A stretch of 46,128 nt of DNA from Heliobacteriaceae bacterium (GCA_031265495.1 JAISCP010000021.1:1-46128), one strand, 5' to 3'; shown: positions 25,744 to 36,519, counted from the first letter of the stretch. Translations and numbers: made by a program. The notes: generated by a model from the letters alone, not told the origin.

Positions 25744-26077
25744 TTTTTTCCTCTTTCATGCCTGTTTTATTATAAAATACGCCTTTTTCTATTACTTCTT
25801 TGTACAGATACTCATCCGCCTTGAACTCCTCCGTTGTATACGGGTATAAATCTATACAAACATCAAGTTCCGTTTCAATTTTACCGATTACGGGCCAGAT
25901 TTGCTCGCGCTTTGATTTGTCTTCAACATCAAAAATAGCAACCAGTTCAATATCCTCCTCATAATGCATTTTTCCGTCCAGAAAAATTCCGAACAAATAC
26001 ATTCCGCGAAAATCATCAAAGATTTTATTAAAAGCCTTTGATAAACTTACAATTACTTCTTCAACAGAATTTGCCAT
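25736..26077 (-). CDS. Nucleotidyltransferase-fold-like protein, possibly degenerate
   Basis: FRGMYLFGIFLDGKMHYEEDIELVAIF resembles the LFGSRARGEAREDSDIDLLV signature with altered catalytic positions. Confidence 0.5.
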   Translation of the reverse strand: MANSVEEVIVSLSKAFNKIFDDFRGMYLFGIFLDGKMHYEEDIELVAIFDVEDKSKREQIWPVIGKIETELDVCIDLYPYTTEEFKADEYLYKEVIEKGVFYNKTGMKEEKNG

Positions 26078-27279
26078 CTTGCATCCTTTCTTTTAACCGC
26101 TGTTTGAACACCTGTACAAAGATTTTTAACAGAAACCGTACCGGCTTTCATTTCGTCCTCACCGATAATTAAAGCAAAATTTGCAGCCTTTGACGCTTTT
26201 TCCAATTGCTTTGTAAACTTTTTACCGGACAAGTCAATCTCAACACTCAAACCCTGTATCCGAAGTTCTTCCGCCAGTCTGAAAGCATCAGCAGCAGAAT
26301 TTGAAATAACATAAGCATCGGATTTTATAGGCTCAAGCGGCGCCAGCAGGGAATTCAGACGTTCCATACCCATAGCCCATCCGACAGCAGGCGCATCCGC
26401 ACCGCCAAGATTTCCGACAAGCCCGTCGTACCGTCCGCCGCCGCAAACCGCATTCTGCGAGCCAAGACTGTCTGACTTAATCTCAAAAACCGTGCGGTTA
26501 TAATAATCCAAACCGCGTACAAGCTGTTTATTTCTGCGGTATTTTACCGCGAAACCGTCAAGATAAGATTTCACTTCACTGAAATGAGCAGCGCATTCGC
26601 CGCAAATAAAATCCGATTGAATAACTTTTTGGATTTCAGCTTTTGCAAAAATTGCACCGTCAACCTTGCAGTCAAGCAGTCTGAGCGGGTTCTTTTCATA
26701 CCGGCTCTGACAGTCCGCACAAAGATTTTTCAATTCCTGTTTCAAAACGGTCTTAATTGCTTTCTTGTAATTTTCGCGGCAGTCAGGACATCCCAGCGAA
26801 TTCAATTCCACTTCCAAGTCGTTTAACCCCAGAGATTTCAGGTAATTTACAGCTAAAAGAATTACTTCCGCGTCTGCGGCGGCTTCTTTAACCCCGAACA
26901 ATTCAGCTCCGACCTGATGAAACTGTCTCTGGCGTCCTGCCTGCGGGCGTTCGTACCGGAACATGGGTCCTTTGTACCACAATTTTACGGGAGGTGAAAG
27001 TCTCGACATGCCGTTTTCGATATAAGAACGCACAACTCCGGCAGTGCCTTCGGGGCGAAGCGTTAGAGAGTGTTTATTAATCTCAAAAGTATACATTTCT
27101 TTATTTACAATATCAGTAGTGTCGCCTACCCCGCGTGAAAAAAGTTCCGTATACTCAAAAACCGGCGTTCTGATTTCCCTGTATCCGTATTTTGAAAAAA
27201 TTTCAAGAGCTTTTTGCTCAATACGCTGCCATTGTTCGGCGTCCAGTATATCTTTTGTACCTTTCACAATACTAATCAT
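26053..27279 (-). CDS. hisS: Histidyl-tRNA synthetase
   Basis: VKGTKDILDAEQWQ, LRPEGTAGVVRSYIE, RYERPQAGRQRQFHQVGAELFG, GRYDGLVGNLGG; start reassigned to MISIVKGTKD. Confidence 0.96.
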   Translation of the reverse strand: MISIVKGTKDILDAEQWQRIEQKALEIFSKYGYREIRTPVFEYTELFSRGVGDTTDIVNKEMYTFEINKHSLTLRPEGTAGVVRSYIENGMSRLSPPVKLWYKGPMFRYERPQAGRQRQFHQVGAELFGVKEAAADAEVILLAVNYLKSLGLNDLEVELNSLGCPDCRENYKKAIKTVLKQELKNLCADCQSRYEKNPLRLLDCKVDGAIFAKAEIQKVIQSDFICGECAAHFSEVKSYLDGFAVKYRRNKQLVRGLDYYNRTVFEIKSDSLGSQNAVCGGGRYDGLVGNLGGADAPAVGWAMGMERLNSLLAPLEPIKSDAYVISNSAADAFRLAEELRIQGLSVEIDLSGKKFTKQLEKASKAANFALIIGEDEMKAGTVSVKNLCTGVQTAVKRKDARWQILLKK

Positions 27280-27430
27280 AAAGTTGATTATACCATGAAA
27301 GACATAAAATAACAAATTTATTGTTATTGCCAAACCTGCCGGTTTACCGGGAAACAGCCGCTGCATCGGGAAAATTTTGGAATTATTAAGATATATGGAC
27401 ATAAAGTAAAAAAATAATTATAATAAAGTA

Positions 27431-28492
27431 ATGGCAGATTTCAGTTTGGCAAACTTAATCGCAAAATTTAACAACACCCGTCCGGTAGTAAAAAATAACC
27501 CGCCGCCGCCGTCAAACCAGCAGTTTTCAACGGCGGCGGGCAGTACAGCGGCGGCGGCTTCAGGCAGTTCGTCTTACACAGCCGCGCAGATGAATGCTCT
27601 GGAAGGCTCCGAACGTTCTTTATTTGTAAAAGATATTATGAAGCTGCCAAAACAATTAAACGAATTAATCTATATGATACAAAAAAACATTTCCCAAGCG
27701 CAGTTACAGCAGCAGTTCGGGCAGGCAAACAGAAATGCTCTTTCAAACACTCAGGCACAGATTTTGGCGCAGCTTCAGGGATTGTCCGAAGCCCAGAATA
27801 TTATGATGACAGGAAATAAAGCGCTTGCAAGCCAGCTTCAATCAAGTATTAAAAATCTTCCGCTGTCCGCTTCGGGAATGATAAACCTGAGCGACATGGC
27901 CGCATTAATACAAGCGAACGGAAAAGACGCAGTAACAAAGCTTATCTCGTCAATGGCAAACGCTGCAAAAGCAGGAATTAATGACCTCACACCGTTAAGA
28001 GACAGCGCAAAAATTATTAATGCAAGCGTTGCCGCCGCGTCCCAAAACGATTCAGCGCAAACAATGAAGATGCTTTTGCTGCTGTACCTGCCATGGCTGC
28101 CGTTACAGGAGGGCACAGACTTTGATTTGGAATTTCAGGCGCAGGAGGAAGAGCACGACGATGATAGTATTCTCGTAATCTCAATTACTACGATAAATTA
28201 CGGCACGCTCACAGCCACGCTTATACTGGAAAATTCAAACTCTGTTACCATAATTATCCAATGTTCAAATGAATTTCCAAAAGATGAATTGCTGCTCAGA
28301 ATTGAAGAAGACAAGCAGAATTACGCAATGCATTCGAATGTTTCATTTGAAACAAAAGAAAACGCCGCCGTTCATGAAAAGGTAAGAGTTAACATGTCAA
28401 ACACAAACCTTGTTAACCCTTACATGCTTTTGACGGCGCACACAATAATCCGCCATACGATTGAAATAGACAAAACGCACATTAAAAACTGA
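27431..28492 (+). CDS. Hypothetical protein, Ala/Ser/Gln-rich N-terminal half, lineage-specific
   Basis: 353-aa ORF; low-complexity N-terminus with PPPPS and a GSTAAAASGSSS linker. Confidence 0.75.
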   Translation: MADFSLANLIAKFNNTRPVVKNNPPPPSNQQFSTAAGSTAAAASGSSSYTAAQMNALEGSERSLFVKDIMKLPKQLNELIYMIQKNISQAQLQQQFGQANRNALSNTQAQILAQLQGLSEAQNIMMTGNKALASQLQSSIKNLPLSASGMINLSDMAALIQANGKDAVTKLISSMANAAKAGINDLTPLRDSAKIINASVAAASQNDSAQTMKMLLLLYLPWLPLQEGTDFDLEFQAQEEEHDDDSILVISITTINYGTLTATLILENSNSVTIIIQCSNEFPKDELLLRIEEDKQNYAMHSNVSFETKENAAVHEKVRVNMSNTNLVNPYMLLTAHTIIRHTIEIDKTHIKN

Positions 28493-28504
28493 AAGGAGAG
28501 ACAA

Positions 28505-28876
28505 ATGAGATTTTTACACGTAATGATAAGGGTTAAAGACATAGAAAAATCCCTGAGATTTTATACCGAACTGCTTGACATGAACATGACATACACGGTT
28601 GAACTGGACGATGCAACTTTGTATTATTTAAGCGATGAGGACGGCCAGACCCAGATTGAACTAACCTATAATCATGAAAAGCCTGTGGAATATTCACATG
28701 GCAGCGGTTACGGACATTTTGCCTTCGGAACAAAGTCCATGAGTGACTTCACCAAAAAGCTTTACGGCATGGGTTACAATTACAGCTGCGAACCGTTTTA
28801 TATGCAGCAAATTGATTCGCAAATTGCGTTCATAAAAGACCCCGACGGCTATCAAGTGGAAATTATTGAAGGCTGA
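28505..28876 (+). CDS. gloA: Glyoxalase I / lactoylglutathione lyase family (VOC)
   Basis: FLHVMIRVKDIEKSLRFYTELLDM, GYGHFAFG, FIKDPDGYQVEIIE. Confidence 0.93.
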   Translation: MRFLHVMIRVKDIEKSLRFYTELLDMNMTYTVELDDATLYYLSDEDGQTQIELTYNHEKPVEYSHGSGYGHFAFGTKSMSDFTKKLYGMGYNYSCEPFYMQQIDSQIAFIKDPDGYQVEIIEG

Positions 28877-29067
28877 AGCCAGTTGAAAGGTTGAACGGTT
28901 GAAGGGTTTACAAAGCGAACAGGCAATGAGCCGGCCTGTATCCCGAACGAGGGTGAACGGTTGAATAAATCTCGGGTAGAACCCGGTGTTTTGGGTGCCA
29001 CGCTATGCCTGACCCGTCAAACTACGGCTCGCATAGCTCGCCTTGTTTGTCGTGCAGGCTCAGCCTG

Positions 29068-29260
29068 CCCTCTCCCTGCGGGAGAGGATGAATTTCTTAA
29101 TGAGCCGCAGGCGAGTTTAGAAATTCAGGTGAGGGGGCGCAGAACCGAATAAATCTCGGATACAATGCCGGGCGCAGATTGAGCATGCCCCCTCACTCCA
29201 AACACTAAGCTCAACCTGCGGTTTTGCTAAGTGTTTGTACTCTCTCCCGTATGGAGAGAG
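29068..29260. repeat. Composite family B repeat
   Basis: ccctctccctgcgggagaggatgaatttcttaatgag...gaaattcaggtgaggggg...ccaaacactaagctcaacctgcggttttgctaagtgtttg...ctctctcccgtatggagagag. Confidence 0.85.
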
Positions 29261-29514
29261 TAAGCAAGGTAAGAAAGAAATAAAAACCTCCATTAGAGAC
29301 TAGGGGTTAGAGACTGGAAACTAATGCCTTTTCAGCCTTTCAACCCTCTTTCCTATTCATTTAGCCACTTAATAAACAATAAAACCCTCATCCGGCGCTA
29401 CGCGCCACCTTCTCCCAGAGGGAGAAGGGATTTTAACCTTTCAACCCTTCAACTATTCAACCTTTCAACTATTTTCCTATTCACTATTTACTAACCACTA
29501 TTTACTAATATAAC

Positions 29515-30603
29515 TTATTTCTCCGGTTCCGGCTGTTCCTGAGCCGGCGGATAATCAACTTCAGACTCGTTCACCGTCAGCGCAATACGTTTGTCATTCG
29601 GGTTAAACTTCAGAACGTATGTCATAACTTTATCGCCTACCTTCAAAATTGTATCGTTTTTATTTTGCAGTTCAACAACTTCAGCGTGAGGCAGCAGCGC
29701 TTCCACGCCCGGAAAAACTTCCACAAATGCCCCGAAATGCTTAATCCTGGTGATTGTTCCTTCGATTTTGTCGCCTTCTTTAATCTGTTTTTCAGCTTCC
29801 AGCCACGGGTCGGGTTCAAGGTTTTTTAAACTCAGGCTTACGCGCTGTTTGTCATGGTCGACCGCAATAACTTCAACATCAATTTTATCCCCGACTTTCA
29901 GAATATCAGTCGGATGGTCAATCCATCGCCATGAAAGCTGCGAAAGCGGCAGCAGTCCGTCAATTCCGCCCAAATCAATGAATGCGCCAAAGTCGGTAAT
30001 TCTCACAACATCACCCTTAACAACCTGTCCGGGTTCAATTTGCGAGAACACATTTTTTCTTGCCTCAACCGCCGTATCCTCGTAAACTTTCTTATTGGAA
30101 AGAATAAAATTATTTTGGTGCGGGTCGAGCGTTAATATTTTCAATTCAATTTTACTGCCGACTTCAAGTTCGCTCTCTTTGGCTTTTAACTGGGATGAAG
30201 GTACGAACCCCCGTACGCCGGAGATTTCAACCAGAATTCCGCCTTTGACTATACCGGCAATATTTCCGAGAATAGTTTCGTCAGCGGCTTTTGCCTTTTC
30301 AAGCTCCTGCCATGAATAAGCCAAATCGACTTTCTTGCGTGAAAGCATGAATTTTCCGTCTTCATCTTCTTCTTTTATAATGAGAAATTCGTATTCTTTG
30401 CCTTTTTCAAGCTTTGCTTCAATATTCTCGTCTTTGTCCGCAGCTTCGCGTGAAGGTACAAGCGCAATTGTTTTCGCGCCGATATCAACCATCGCACCCT
30501 GACTGTCATAGCCGCATACAATACCTTTTACCAAATCACCCTTTTGAAAATTATAATCATATTGCTTTAATAATTCCTCAAAATCTAACTCTTCAGATGT
30601 CAT
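29515..30603 (-). CDS. rpsA: 30S ribosomal protein S1
   Basis: Tandem S1 domains, e.g. GQVVKGDVVRITDFGAFIDLGGIDGLLPLSQLSW; start reassigned to MTSEELDFEELL. Confidence 0.93.
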   Translation of the reverse strand: MTSEELDFEELLKQYDYNFQKGDLVKGIVCGYDSQGAMVDIGAKTIALVPSREAADKDENIEAKLEKGKEYEFLIIKEEDEDGKFMLSRKKVDLAYSWQELEKAKAADETILGNIAGIVKGGILVEISGVRGFVPSSQLKAKESELEVGSKIELKILTLDPHQNNFILSNKKVYEDTAVEARKNVFSQIEPGQVVKGDVVRITDFGAFIDLGGIDGLLPLSQLSWRWIDHPTDILKVGDKIDVEVIAVDHDKQRVSLSLKNLEPDPWLEAEKQIKEGDKIEGTITRIKHFGAFVEVFPGVEALLPHAEVVELQNKNDTILKVGDKVMTYVLKFNPNDKRIALTVNESEVDYPPAQEQPEPEK

Positions 30604-30709
30604 TTTCACTCCACTGTCAACAGACATAAAATATATCAACAAACTATATTCTATCAGAGGTTTGTCAATTTGTAAATGTTTTGTAAATTTACTTAATATT
30701 TCTTAACTA

Positions 30710-30994
30710 TTATATAGATGAGTTCAAAAATTCCGATACGACATCGACACCTTTTTGGGCTTTCTCTTGCAAGTCTTCCAGCAATTTTGAAAAAGCATTA
30801 CCACTTTTCTGGAAATGTGTTTCATCAATAACCTTACCGCTGCGTACTTCATAATAATCTACTTGCTCATTATTATAAAAAACTTTTGCCGTCGATTTAT
30901 CCTTCAAAGGAACATTAAGCAAACTCATGCCTTTTTTCGCTTCTCTTATTTCAGAAAAATTTTTGCCTACACTATTTATTTTTAGAACCTTCAT
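30710..30994 (-). CDS. Hypothetical protein, lineage-specific
   Basis: MKVLKINSVGKNFSEIREAKKG...; upstream AAAAGGAGA ribosome-binding site. Confidence 0.65.
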   Translation of the reverse strand: MKVLKINSVGKNFSEIREAKKGMSLLNVPLKDKSTAKVFYNNEQVDYYEVRSGKVIDETHFQKSGNAFSKLLEDLQEKAQKGVDVVSEFLNSSI

Positions 30995-31052
30995 TAAAAA
31001 ATCTCCTTTTTTTAATACAAAAAAGGAACACAAAATTTTTTGCCGTTAATTA

Positions 31053-33686
31053 CTAATTCTGTAAAGATTTTATAAGCTCTGCAATTGTATTCTCCTGAGC
31101 GGTAATTTCATCAATACGCAAGTTCGTTTGTTCTATAAGCTCTTTTGGAGCGTTAGCGGCAAAATTCGGATTACTCATACGGCCCGAAAGAGACTTTTTC
31201 TCGCTCAAAAGCTTGTCTAATTTCTTCCGCTGGCGTGAAATTTCTTCATTCAAATCAATCAGGTCCGCTAACGGAATAACAATTTTGGAAGCTGACACTA
31301 CCGCTGCGGCTGATTTTGGCGGTAAAGGTTCATTGTTTCCGGCATAAGTAATTCCTTCAACCTTTGCAAGACGCTTAACATAAGATTCTATCGCCTCAAA
31401 AACCGGTTTTTCAGCTTTTGCCGCACGGATTTCAATATTAACTTTCGCTCCCGCCGGAATGTTGAAGCTCTGGCGGATGTTTCGGAGCGACTTAACGGTC
31501 TCAAATCCAAACTCCATTTGTTTTGCTTCATGCGCAAAAGCCAATGTCTTGTCATACTGCGGAAATTCTGCAATAATCAGCGCACTGCCCATACCCGAAA
31601 GCTGCCGGATTTCCTCCGTAATATACGGCATAATCGGGTGCAGCATTCTCAAAGCCATATCCAGAACATATTGCAAAACCCGCTGTGTATTAAGTTTTTG
31701 CGCTTCATCCGCAAGCTGGATTTTCGCAATTTCAACATACCGGTCGCAGTAAGAATTCCAGAAAAAATCGTACAGAACATGCGCTGTTTCGCCAATCCTG
31801 AAATCTTTTATATTTCCGTTAACTTCTTTTACAACCGTATTCAATTTATCTAAAATCCACTTATCCGCAATTGTAAGGCTTTCAGCGTCAACCGGCTTAT
31901 TGTCCGCGCCTTCAAGGTTCATCAGCACGAAGCGCGAGGCATTCCAGATTTTGTTGGCGAAATTCCGTCCGTACTCAAACCTTTCATCGCTAATTTTAAT
32001 ATCCTGCCCTCCGTATGTGCAAAGCGATGTAAGCGTAAACCGCACTGCATCGCAGCCGTATTTATCAATTAAAACAACAGGGTCAAGGGTATTGCCTCCG
32101 GATTTTGACATTTTCCGGCCTTTTTCATCGCGGATTAACCCGTGAATATACACGGTTGAAAACGGCGCCTTGCCCGTAAACTCCAACCCCATAACAATCA
32201 TTCTGGCTACCCAGAAAAAAATTATATCAAAACCGGTTACGAGCGTTGTTGTCGGGTAGAACTTCTTATAATCTCCGCTTTCCTTATCCGGGAAGCCCAT
32301 AGTTGAAAACGGCCACAAAGCGGACGAAAACCATGTATCAAGCACATCGCTGTCCTGTTCGTAATTTTCAGGGTCAGGGTTTTCTTTTGCAACGACCATT
32401 TCACCGGTAACTTTATGATAATACGCCGGAATTTGGTGTCCCCACCATAATTGGCGTGAAATACACCAGTCGCGGATATTTTCCATCCAGCCAAGATAAT
32501 TTTTTGTCCAGCGTTCGGGAACAAACTTAATCCTGCCGTCATTCACCGCCGCAATCGCTTCCTTAGCAAGCGGTTCCATCTTTACAAACCACTGTTCGGA
32601 CAAAAGCGGTTCAATTGTCGTGTGACATCTCTGGCACTGCCCGACATTATGCTCGTGTTCTCTGGTACGCAGCAGGAAGTTGTTATACTCGAGCATTCCG
32701 ACAATTTTCTTACGCGCATCATACCTGTCCAGCCCGTGAAACTCCGCCGGAACCTCCCCGCAAGCCTTCATCCTGCCTTCTTCATCAATAACCCAAATCG
32801 GATTAAGATTGTGGCGTCTGCCCACTTCAAAGTCATTCGGGTCATGCGCGGGCGTAATTTTCAACGCGCCGGTTCCGAAACTTTTATCAACATAATCGTC
32901 TGCAATAATCGGAATTTCTCTGCCGGAAAGCGGGATAATAACTTTCTTACCGATTAAATCTTTATATTTAAAATCATTCGGATTAACAGCGATTGCCGCA
33001 TCGCCGAACATTGTTTCCGGCCGCGTTGTGGCAATAATTATTGCGCCGGCTTCCCCTCTAAACGGGTACGAAATTTCCCACAAATGCCCCGCCTGTGTTT
33101 CGTAATCCGTTTCCACATCAGAAATAGCGCTCTGACAGCGCGGACACCAGTTTACAATATACGCGCCTTTGTATATCAGGCCTTTTTCATACAGTTTTAC
33201 AAAAACTTCTTTCACTGCTTTTGAACAGCCTTCATCAAGCGTAAAACGTTCCCTTGTACGGTCAAAAGAAGCGCCCAGACGCTTGCACTGGTCTAAAATC
33301 GCCGATTTATGCAGATTTGTCCACTCCCATGTTTTCTCCAGGAACTTCTCCCGTCCTAAATCGTAACGGGATAAGCCTTCTTCACGAAGCTTTTTTTCAA
33401 CGACATTTTGCGTTGCAATTCCGGCATGGTCAGTTCCGGGAAGCCATAAAGCCTCGTAACCCGCCATTCTGTGATACCGGATTAAAATATCCTGCAAAGT
33501 TTCGTCCAGCGCATGACCCATGTGAAGCACACCCGTAACGTTCGGCGGCGGAATTACTATTGAATAAGCCGGCTTTTTGCTCTTTGCATCCGCAATAAAA
33601 AATTTACCGTCTTCCCAAAATTTATAAACCTTTTCTTCGGCTGCTGCCGCATCGTAAACTGTTGGTAAATCGTTAACCTTAGTCAT
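31053..33686 (-). CDS. valS: Valyl-tRNA synthetase
   Basis: PPPNVTGVLHMGHALDETLQDI, GRKMSKSGGNTLDP, ATTRPETMFGDAAIAV. Confidence 0.97.
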   Translation of the reverse strand: MTKVNDLPTVYDAAAAEEKVYKFWEDGKFFIADAKSKKPAYSIVIPPPNVTGVLHMGHALDETLQDILIRYHRMAGYEALWLPGTDHAGIATQNVVEKKLREEGLSRYDLGREKFLEKTWEWTNLHKSAILDQCKRLGASFDRTRERFTLDEGCSKAVKEVFVKLYEKGLIYKGAYIVNWCPRCQSAISDVETDYETQAGHLWEISYPFRGEAGAIIIATTRPETMFGDAAIAVNPNDFKYKDLIGKKVIIPLSGREIPIIADDYVDKSFGTGALKITPAHDPNDFEVGRRHNLNPIWVIDEEGRMKACGEVPAEFHGLDRYDARKKIVGMLEYNNFLLRTREHEHNVGQCQRCHTTIEPLLSEQWFVKMEPLAKEAIAAVNDGRIKFVPERWTKNYLGWMENIRDWCISRQLWWGHQIPAYYHKVTGEMVVAKENPDPENYEQDSDVLDTWFSSALWPFSTMGFPDKESGDYKKFYPTTTLVTGFDIIFFWVARMIVMGLEFTGKAPFSTVYIHGLIRDEKGRKMSKSGGNTLDPVVLIDKYGCDAVRFTLTSLCTYGGQDIKISDERFEYGRNFANKIWNASRFVLMNLEGADNKPVDAESLTIADKWILDKLNTVVKEVNGNIKDFRIGETAHVLYDFFWNSYCDRYVEIAKIQLADEAQKLNTQRVLQYVLDMALRMLHPIMPYITEEIRQLSGMGSALIIAEFPQYDKTLAFAHEAKQMEFGFETVKSLRNIRQSFNIPAGAKVNIEIRAAKAEKPVFEAIESYVKRLAKVEGITYAGNNEPLPPKSAAAVVSASKIVIPLADLIDLNEEISRQRKKLDKLLSEKKSLSGRMSNPNFAANAPKELIEQTNLRIDEITAQENTIAELIKSLQN

Positions 33687-33738
33687 TATGGTTGTCTCCT
33701 GTGTTTATAGGATACCACAAAAAAAGTTTTAATATATA

Positions 33739-34197
33739 ATGCAAAATATGAGAATTATAACGGCCTTTATGGTGATTTTTTTATTAACGGCGAACATTGC
33801 CCGGTGCGAAGAAAAAATCTCGTTTGAGAAAATCCGGGAGTACTTAGACAGACCTTACGTAGGCATGAACTACCATGACGCTTTGCGCGCAGACCGTCCG
33901 TTTGCACTGGTGTTTGCCGACCCGAAAGACATATTTTCGATTTTAAGGTTCGCGCCGGCGGGCGAAATGCTCGTTAAAGAGTTCGACGGAAAATATAACG
34001 CAGCAATTCTAAGCGTCAAAGATGATTACAATAAAAGGCTTGCGGAAGCTTTTCACGCTAAAAGACTTCCGGCGCTCTACCTTATTGACACAAAGACACA
34101 GACTTATATGGCTGTAAATTCAAGAGACTACACCCCGAATAAACTGCGCATAATCCTGAACGACTATCTGTCCGAATGCTCATCTGAGGAGGATTAA
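33739..34197 (+). CDS. Secreted thioredoxin-fold-like protein without CxxC
   Basis: Signal peptide RIITAFMVIFLLTANIARC; RPFALVFADPKD...RLPALYLIDTKTQ. Confidence 0.5.
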   Translation: MQNMRIITAFMVIFLLTANIARCEEKISFEKIREYLDRPYVGMNYHDALRADRPFALVFADPKDIFSILRFAPAGEMLVKEFDGKYNAAILSVKDDYNKRLAEAFHAKRLPALYLIDTKTQTYMAVNSRDYTPNKLRIILNDYLSECSSEED

Positions 34198-34234
34198 GGA
34201 AAGTTTTTAGTTGAAAGGTTGAATGGTTAGATTA

Positions 34235-34459
34235 CCCTCCCCTTGAGGGAGGGTCGAAATCTTTGCGGCAGCAGGCGCGAGCGAAGCGAACGCATTTGCC
34301 GCAGATTTCGGGGTGGGGTAGTTTAGAAATTCAGGTGAGGTGGCGCAAAGTCGAATAAAACTTGTGTAGAGTACATGTCGTGCCTATGCCCCCTCACCCC
34401 AAACACTAAGCTCAACCTGCGGTTTCTAAGTGTTTGCACCCTCTCCCGCAGGTAGAGGG
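34235..34459. repeat. Tandem of repeat modules (CCTCCCC frame with GAAATC-TGCGGCA stem, truncated GAATTTC module, AAACACT module)
   Basis: ccctccccttgagggagggtcgaaatctttgcggcagcag...ttgccgcagatttcggggtgggg...ccctcaccccaaacactaag...ccctctcccgcag. Confidence 0.8.
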
Positions 34460-34481
34460 TTAACATACCGGTCTCTGCTAA

Positions 34482-35285
34482 CTACACTGCGTTGGCTATG
34501 ATTTCCATCTCCTCAATGGAAGCGTAAACCGCATGACATCCGCAGTCTACATACAAAATCTGTCCGGTTGTTCCGGTTGACAGGTCGGAAGCTAAGTATA
34601 AACCGGCTTTGCCCACGTCTTCCAGCGAAACATTTCTGTGCAGCGGCGACTTTGCAACAGCAGCCTTGAGCATTTTGTCAAACCCTGAAATACCTTTTGC
34701 GGCAAGAGTTTTAACAGCGCCTGCGGATATACAGTTAACTCTGATGCCTTTTTTGCCCAAATCAGCGGCAAGGTATCTCATACTTGATTCCAGCGTGGCT
34801 TTGGCAACTCCCATTACATTGTAATTTGCCACAACATACTGGGAACCCAGATAAGTTAAGGCAAATATCGAACCGCCTTCATTCATAACAGGTTCCGCAT
34901 AACGCGCAATGGATACCAGCGAATAAGCGCTGACGCCCAGCGCCAAATCCCAGCCCGCACGGGAAGTATCAATAAATCTTCCCTGTAAATCTTCTTTTCC
35001 CGCAAACGCAACCGCGTGAACAACAAAATCCAATTTGCCGTAAACTTTTTCGCATTCTTTAAACACAGCGGCAATTTCATCTTCTTTGGTAACGTCACAG
35101 CTCATAATAATTTTAGCATTCATAGCTTCGGCCAGCGGCCTTACACGGCTTTCCATAACCTCGCCGGCATAAGTGAAAGCAATTTCCGCCCCCTGTTCGT
35201 GCAGCTGCTGTGCAATCGCATAAGCAATTCCTCTGTGGTTAGAAACCCCGAAAATTATTCCTTTTTTACCTTCCATTAATTTCAT
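34482..35285 (-). CDS. fabI: Enoyl-[acyl-carrier-protein] reductase (NADH)
   Basis: GKKGIIFGVSNHRGIAYAIAQ, ALTYLGSQYVVANYNVMGVAKATLESSMRYLA, GIRVNCISAG; start reassigned to MKLMEGKK. Confidence 0.96.
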   Translation of the reverse strand: MKLMEGKKGIIFGVSNHRGIAYAIAQQLHEQGAEIAFTYAGEVMESRVRPLAEAMNAKIIMSCDVTKEDEIAAVFKECEKVYGKLDFVVHAVAFAGKEDLQGRFIDTSRAGWDLALGVSAYSLVSIARYAEPVMNEGGSIFALTYLGSQYVVANYNVMGVAKATLESSMRYLAADLGKKGIRVNCISAGAVKTLAAKGISGFDKMLKAAVAKSPLHRNVSLEDVGKAGLYLASDLSTGTTGQILYVDCGCHAVYASIEEMEIIANAV

Positions 35286-35549
35286 AATGCGCTCCTCTTT
35301 TTTTCTATAAATAAATTTTAACATAAAAAATTGCAAAGTAAATCAGGTGAATAAGTGAATAGTAAACAGGAAAGAGGGAACCGTTGAATTCCTCTCCTTA
35401 CAGGAGAGGAAGAATTTCTAAACTCAACCTACGGTTTCGCTAAGTGTTTGTACTCTCTCCCGTATGGAGAGAGTAAGCAGGTAAGAAAGCAATAAAAAAT
35501 GAACACTCCCCTCTCCCTCTGGGAGGAAAGTGTTAACTTTTTATTGCTT

Positions 35550-35650
35550 TGTCATTGCGAGGACGAATGTAATGAGGACGAAGCAATCCAGTCAAAACCG
35601 TTGAATTTACTGGATTGCCGCGTCGGGCTTACGCCCTCCTCGCCATGACG
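35550..35650. repeat. Family A palindromic repeat
   Basis: tgtcattgcgaggacgaatg...ccctcctcgccatgacg. Confidence 0.88.
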
Positions 35651-35796
35651 AAACAATGCAAAGTTAACAATGCCCCCACAAGGGGAGGGTAAACCATTCA
35701 ACCCTTCAACTGTTCAACCTTTCAACTCTATTTCCTATTCACTCCTATTTACTATTTACTAACCACTATTCACTAATTTTATGTTAAAATCGAACT

Positions 35797-36504
35797 ATGA
35801 ATGAAAAACGTATTTTAATAGTTGATGACGATGACGAAATCAGGGAACTGCTTGAGTTTGATGTTGCGCAGAGCGGGTACTTTGTTGATACCGCAAAAGA
35901 CGGCATGGAAGGCCTGCACAAGGCACTGAACAACGCTTACGATTTAATTCTGCTCGATGTAATGATGCCGAAAATGAACGGTTTTGACGTGTGCAAAAAC
36001 ATTCGGAAAGCAAAGCTTGCCATCCCGATTTTAATGCTTACCGCAAAAGGCACCATTGACGACAAAACCGAAGGTTTTGACTGCGGCGCGGACGATTACC
36101 TCGTAAAACCGTTTGATATTCAGGAAGTTCTTCTGCGTATCCGCGTGCTGCTCAGGCGCAACAGCTTTGAAGATAAAACTTCATTATCGGATGAAGTCCT
36201 GAAAGCCGGTGATATTCAAATTTTTCCCGAAACCCTCGAATGCATTATTGTCAACAAAAGAATTAAGCTGACTCCGACCGAATTTGAGATTTTGTATTGC
36301 TTAATGCAGCATTTTAACAACCCCGTAACGCTTGCAGCCCTTTTGGACGAAGTTTGGGGTTACGACAGCAGTGAAGATGTGCGGATGCTGCGCGTTCACG
36401 TGGGAGGCCTGAGAAACAAAATTGAACCGGATACAAAAAATCCTAAATATCTTCACACGGTTACAAATGTCGGCTACAAGCTGACGCCGTTCGCCAATGG
36501 CTGA
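35797..36504 (+). CDS. OmpR-family response regulator
   Basis: ILIVDDDDEIRELL, LILLDVMMPKMNGFDVCKNIR, winged-helix C-terminus LRVHVGGLRNKIEPD. Confidence 0.95.
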   Translation: MNEKRILIVDDDDEIRELLEFDVAQSGYFVDTAKDGMEGLHKALNNAYDLILLDVMMPKMNGFDVCKNIRKAKLAIPILMLTAKGTIDDKTEGFDCGADDYLVKPFDIQEVLLRIRVLLRRNSFEDKTSLSDEVLKAGDIQIFPETLECIIVNKRIKLTPTEFEILYCLMQHFNNPVTLAALLDEVWGYDSSEDVRMLRVHVGGLRNKIEPDTKNPKYLHTVTNVGYKLTPFANG

Positions 36505-36519
36505 TAAGCGGAGAAAATT

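Noticed and set aside
27280-27402. 41-residue N-terminal extension of hisS in the ORF track
   Set aside because: HisRS proteins normally start near the VKGTKD motif; the extension is not family-like.
28880-28965. Possible CRISPR-like array in GTTGAAAGGTTGAAGG tracts
   Set aside because: Units are only 7-9 nt without unique spacers of constant length; no cas genes.
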